A DNA stretch of 21,797 nt, from positions 1 to 21,797 of IMG/VR virus record IMGVR_UViG_3300028925_003701; one strand, 5' to 3'. Shown here piece by piece: positions 19,423 to 21,797 of the stretch. Numbering within the stretch: the stretch's first letter is position 1; each line of letters begins with the position of its first letter. This DNA comes from a virus. The notes under the pieces are model-generated. The model was not told the DNA's origin, made no database searches, and saw only the letters and a list, made by a program, of their open reading frames with translations. The position numbers and the translations under genes are program-made.

Positions 19423-20262
19423 ATGACTGATATAGCTGATATCCAATCTCTTGCCTTAGCTGCTAATACAGTTACCAATGTAACGCTAGTACAGCCTTAT
19501 GCTGATAACGCTACTATTGGTACTACAGCAGAGGGAATTAATAACACCGATGCCGACAGTGTGTTTCCTGTCATTGCTGGAGCAGATATAGATATTGTAT
19601 CTGCTGCTTCAGCTGATGATGGTGCTCCTGCTGGTACTGGTGCTCAGATTGTAGCTGTTACATATCTTGATGATAGTTTTAATCAATATACAGAGAATGT
19701 AACAATGAATGGTACGACTGAAGTTGAGTTGACTGAGCAGAATATTACCTTTATTCAGAAAGCTGAGATCATTGCTTCTGGTACTGGTCTTGCTTCTGCT
19801 GGTGCTATCACCATTGCTGATTTAACTGGTGGTGGTGTCCATGCTATAATTGATGCAGGTTCTAGGGACTCAGGTAACTGTGCATGGATGGTTCCTGCTG
19901 GTCACACTGGGTACATCCACGGCTTCTGGGGTGATGTACTACCCGTTGCTGCTGGTGCAGGAGTCTGTGAGGTTATCCTTCAGATTGCCTATGCTGGATT
20001 CTCTGGTGTAGCTAACTCTGAAACATGGCGTGACATTGCTAAGATGACCATTGTAGAGTGCGATGATGATATCGTATCTACTACTGGTGGTAATGCTGGT
20101 AATGTTGGTAGCTTTAGTTTCCCAGGAAATGTTCCATTTGTAGTTCCTGCAAAGACTATGGTACGCTTGGCTGGTAGAGCTGGTGTTGCTTCAGCCATGA
20201 ACTGTGGCTTTAGTATGTCAGTACAAGGCTCAGGTTCTGGTACTACGATAACAGATAGTTAA
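19423..20262 (+). CDS. Accessory virion structural protein (279 aa)
   Basis: The product is rich in Gly, Ala, Thr, Val and Asp with few Lys, and reads as beta-strand rich from end to end (for example DSFNQYTENVTMNGTTEVEL and GYIHGFWGDVLPVAAGAG), typical of phage surface proteins. AAAGGA lies eight bases before the ATG. It sits between capsid and the terminator at 20268, so it is co-transcribed with capsid and likely made in quantity. T7 has no counterpart. A head decoration or fibre-like protein is the most likely role, inferred from place and composition; no precise family recognised. Confidence 0.65.
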   Translation: MTDIADIQSLALAANTVTNVTLVQPYADNATIGTTAEGINNTDADSVFPVIAGADIDIVSAASADDGAPAGTGAQIVAVTYLDDSFNQYTENVTMNGTTEVELTEQNITFIQKAEIIASGTGLASAGAITIADLTGGGVHAIIDAGSRDSGNCAWMVPAGHTGYIHGFWGDVLPVAAGAGVCEVILQIAYAGFSGVANSETWRDIAKMTIVECDDDIVSTTGGNAGNVGSFSFPGNVPFVVPAKTMVRLAGRAGVASAMNCGFSMSVQGSGSGTTITDS

Positions 20263-20267
20263 ACTGT

Positions 20268-20299
20268 GGGGAGGGCTAGTATAGACTCCCCTTTTTTTT
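20268..20299 (+). terminator. Intrinsic terminator after capsid operon
   Basis: GGGGAG (20268-20273) pairs with CTCCCC (20286-20291) and is followed at once by eight T (20292-20299), a canonical rho-independent terminator. The 12-base loop contains a further CTA/TAG pairing. It lies five bases after the stop of the 279-aa structural gene. It parallels the T-phi terminator after gene 10 of T7, which lowers transcription of tail genes relative to capsid. Confidence 0.92.
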
Positions 20300-20318
20300 A
20301 TAATAAGGAGAACAACTA

Positions 20319-20909
20319 ATGGCAGATACAAGCAGAACTGTCACAGATATGGCAAGCAATCTGTTCCAAGACAGTCAGGCTGCTGGTTCTATTACGCCTC
20401 AAGATCTTAGGGATTTCTTAGAGACTTGCCAGACAAAACAAGGAAGTATTTACATCAGTACAGCTGGTGCTACTACCATTGCAGGACAAGCTAATGTAAC
20501 TGCTAACTCTCTTACCAACATGGTAGCAGTAGAGACAGGTGGTACGTTTACTCTTAGCACAGCTCCTACAGCTAATGAATTTGATATGAATACAGATGGA
20601 CAGTTGAGGTACACAGGTACTCCAACTACTAATGTATTCTTTACAGCTTCAATCATGCTAGAGATTGTAACATCTGTAGTTGACCATGAGTTAGTCTTTG
20701 CTGTAACCAAGAATGGAACAATAGTAACTGGTGCTAAAACTGGTGGTTTCTGTCCAAGAGTTACAACCAACTCAGTACCTATGTCTATCTCTGGCTTTGC
20801 TGCAATGGCTACCAATGATTACTTAAACCTCTGGGTTGGTAATGTTGATGGCACAGGTAATGTATTGGCAAGGATGGCTCAACTTACAGCTCACAGTCTG
20901 GTAACTTAA
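20319..20909 (+). CDS. Accessory virion structural protein (196 aa)
   Basis: The N-terminus (MADTSRTVTDMASNLFQDSQ and ITPQDLRDFLET) is a type common at the front of phage decoration and fibre proteins. The remaining 150 residues are beta-rich (GQLRYTGTPTTNVFFTASIM, HELVFAVTKNG, NDYLNLWVGN), consistent with a jelly-roll or similar trimeric surface domain. AAGGAG lies eight bases before the ATG, directly after the terminator T-run. It precedes tail tubular A with one base between. T7 lacks such a gene. Likely a head or tail surface protein, possibly a receptor-binding or decoration element; this is inference. Confidence 0.65.
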   Translation: MADTSRTVTDMASNLFQDSQAAGSITPQDLRDFLETCQTKQGSIYISTAGATTIAGQANVTANSLTNMVAVETGGTFTLSTAPTANEFDMNTDGQLRYTGTPTTNVFFTASIMLEIVTSVVDHELVFAVTKNGTIVTGAKTGGFCPRVTTNSVPMSISGFAAMATNDYLNLWVGNVDGTGNVLARMAQLTAHSLVT

Positions 20910-20910
20910 A

Positions 20911-21516
20911 ATGGCTTTTATATCCTTAACACCTATGACAGAGCTGCAAGCAGTCAATCTGCTTCTATCTGCTATAGGTGAAGCTGCTGTATCTAGTCTG
21001 GAAACAGCTACTACAGTAGAAGTAACTCAAGCTAAGAATTTACTTTCTAATGTAAACAGAGCAGCTCAACAAAAGGGATGGCATTTTAATACAGAGTGGG
21101 ACGTAGTGTTAACTAGAGATATTGACAATAGGATACCTCTTAGTGAGTCTATTCTATCTGTGTATCAGCCAGGACAGCTCATGACTATTAGAGGTAGGTC
21201 TGGTAGTATGTATGCCTATGACCTAGATAACAACACCTTTACTTGGACTAAGAATCTCAACAATGCTGTTACTATTACTCTCTTAGATTTCATAGATAGT
21301 CCTAATACCTTTAGACAGTATGTAACTACTAGAGCTGCTAGGATCTTCCAAGAAGAAATTATAGGACAAGTATCAGCAGAGACTGTGAATAGACAAGAAG
21401 AAGCAGAAGCTTATGCAGACTTGTTAGATGATGATGCAGAAAGAGCAGGATTGAACGTAGCTTATGGGACACTAGATATGTTAAATACAACTCAGATTCA
21501 CAGGAAGTTATGGTAG
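20911..21516 (+). CDS. Tail tubular protein A (T7 gp11-like)
   Basis: The 201-residue product matches T7 gp11, which forms the dodecameric gatekeeper ring between portal and nozzle. Typical segments are MTELQAVNLLLSAIGEAAV, a RAAQQKGWHFNTE helix, and the C-terminal FRQYVTTRAARIFQEEIIG followed by an acidic helical stretch. T7 gp11 is 196 residues. The stop codon of the preceding gene is one base before this ATG, and its own stop is immediately followed by the tail tubular B ATG, so these genes are probably translated as a chain. Confidence 0.93.
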   Translation: MAFISLTPMTELQAVNLLLSAIGEAAVSSLETATTVEVTQAKNLLSNVNRAAQQKGWHFNTEWDVVLTRDIDNRIPLSESILSVYQPGQLMTIRGRSGSMYAYDLDNNTFTWTKNLNNAVTITLLDFIDSPNTFRQYVTTRAARIFQEEIIGQVSAETVNRQEEAEAYADLLDDDAERAGLNVAYGTLDMLNTTQIHRKLW

Positions 21517-21797
21517 ATGCCATTAATTACAGAGCAAATAAGCAACCTGATCAATGGAGTATCTCAGCAACCACCTAGTTTAAGACTAGCTTCTCAATGT
21601 GAAATACAAGAGAATGGCATGGTCACTATTGCAGAGGGTCTTAAGAAGAGACCTCCTCTAGAGCACGTTACTAAGCTCAACAATAAGACAGATCTAGATG
21701 CTAAGATTCACTTCATTAACAGAGACCCATCTGAAAGATATGTAGTTACTATTACTTCAGATCAATTTGATAGTGCTTTTGCTTCTGACTTTTCTGG
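21517..21797 (+). CDS. Tail tubular protein B (T7 gp12-like), 3' truncated
   Basis: Only the first 93 codons lie in the window; the gene continues past the edge (T7 gp12 is about 794 residues). The start, MPLITEQISNLINGVSQQP, followed by EGLKKRPPLEHV and IHFINRD, is nearly the same as the N-terminus of T7 gp12, the nozzle protein at the end of the short tail. AGGAAG lies about nine bases before ATG 21517, and the ATG follows the stop of tail tubular A directly. Confidence 0.93.
   Translation, partial: MPLITEQISNLINGVSQQPPSLRLASQCEIQENGMVTIAEGLKKRPPLEHVTKLNNKTDLDAKIHFINRDPSERYVVTITSDQFDSAFASDFS

Noticed and set aside
20299-20304. Exact TATAAT after the capsid-operon terminator
   Set aside because: No -35-like box stands at a suitable distance, and a transcript from it would start at or after the ribosome site of the next gene. 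It is probably part of the terminator T-run and spacer.
1-21797. CRISPR arrays, integrase or repressor genes, lysis genes, IS elements
   Set aside because: No regularly spaced repeats, recombinase motifs, repressor-type genes, endolysin or transposase-like ORFs were seen on either strand.

Overview
The window is about 21.8 kb of a lytic, T7-like podovirus (Autographivirus-type tailed phage). Every supported gene is on the + strand. The gene order follows T7: small early genes, single-subunit RNA polymerase, SSB, endonuclease I, primase-helicase, DNA polymerase, 5'-3' exonuclease, tail-assembly-like protein, portal, scaffold, capsid, tail tubular A and tail tubular B. The DNA is AT-rich by eye, ribosome binding sites are of the AGGAG type, and ATGA/TAATG start-stop overlaps are common. 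A cobalamin-type (class II) ribonucleotide reductase, a MazG-like pyrophosphohydrolase and a 2OG-Fe(II) oxygenase next to a T7 backbone suggest an aquatic phage of a Gram-negative host. That last step is inference; I cannot name the phage.

Layout. 1-2757: early region with a 5'-truncated Gp88-like gene, then short hypothetical genes, including three (28, 55 and 58 aa) too short for ordinary gene calling. Three non-coding stretches here carry strong hairpins, two of them overlapping 14-codon micro-ORFs. 2262-3424 includes a run of small exported or membrane proteins with even cysteine numbers. 3417-6349: 2OG-Fe(II) oxygenase, then RNA polymerase. 6327-12104: the replication module (small unknown, SSB, endonuclease I, primase-helicase, a possible overlapping ORF, DNA polymerase, an HNH endonuclease wedged in, exonuclease). 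12083-14698: nucleotide-metabolism cassette (DUF3310 protein, MazG-like, class II RNR with a TTG start). 14700-21797: virion module, beginning after a hairpin and containing a polyproline gp7.3-like protein, a Gly/Ala-rich protein, portal, a small unknown, scaffold, capsid, two accessory structural proteins separated by a canonical terminator, tail tubular A and the first 93 codons of tail tubular B.

How the parts work together. The phage polymerase would transcribe the middle and late genes. Endonuclease I and exonuclease would degrade host DNA, while the MazG-like enzyme and RNR tune and enlarge the dNTP pool. Primase-helicase, SSB and DNA polymerase copy the genome, and the late genes build a T7-like head and short tail. 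No integrase, repressor, lysis gene, tRNA or CRISPR array was seen.

Most worth a second look: two 14-codon leader ORFs whose stop codons sit in the 3' arms of hairpins; an AT-rich inverted-repeat control region that shares an 11-mer with the capsid leader; an ORF overlapping the primase-helicase end and coupled to DNA polymerase; the AT-rich HNH gene; a DNA polymerase apparently lacking the T7 thioredoxin-binding insertion; and patches of different codon usage over the catalytic cores of RNA polymerase, primase-helicase, DNA polymerase and RNR.
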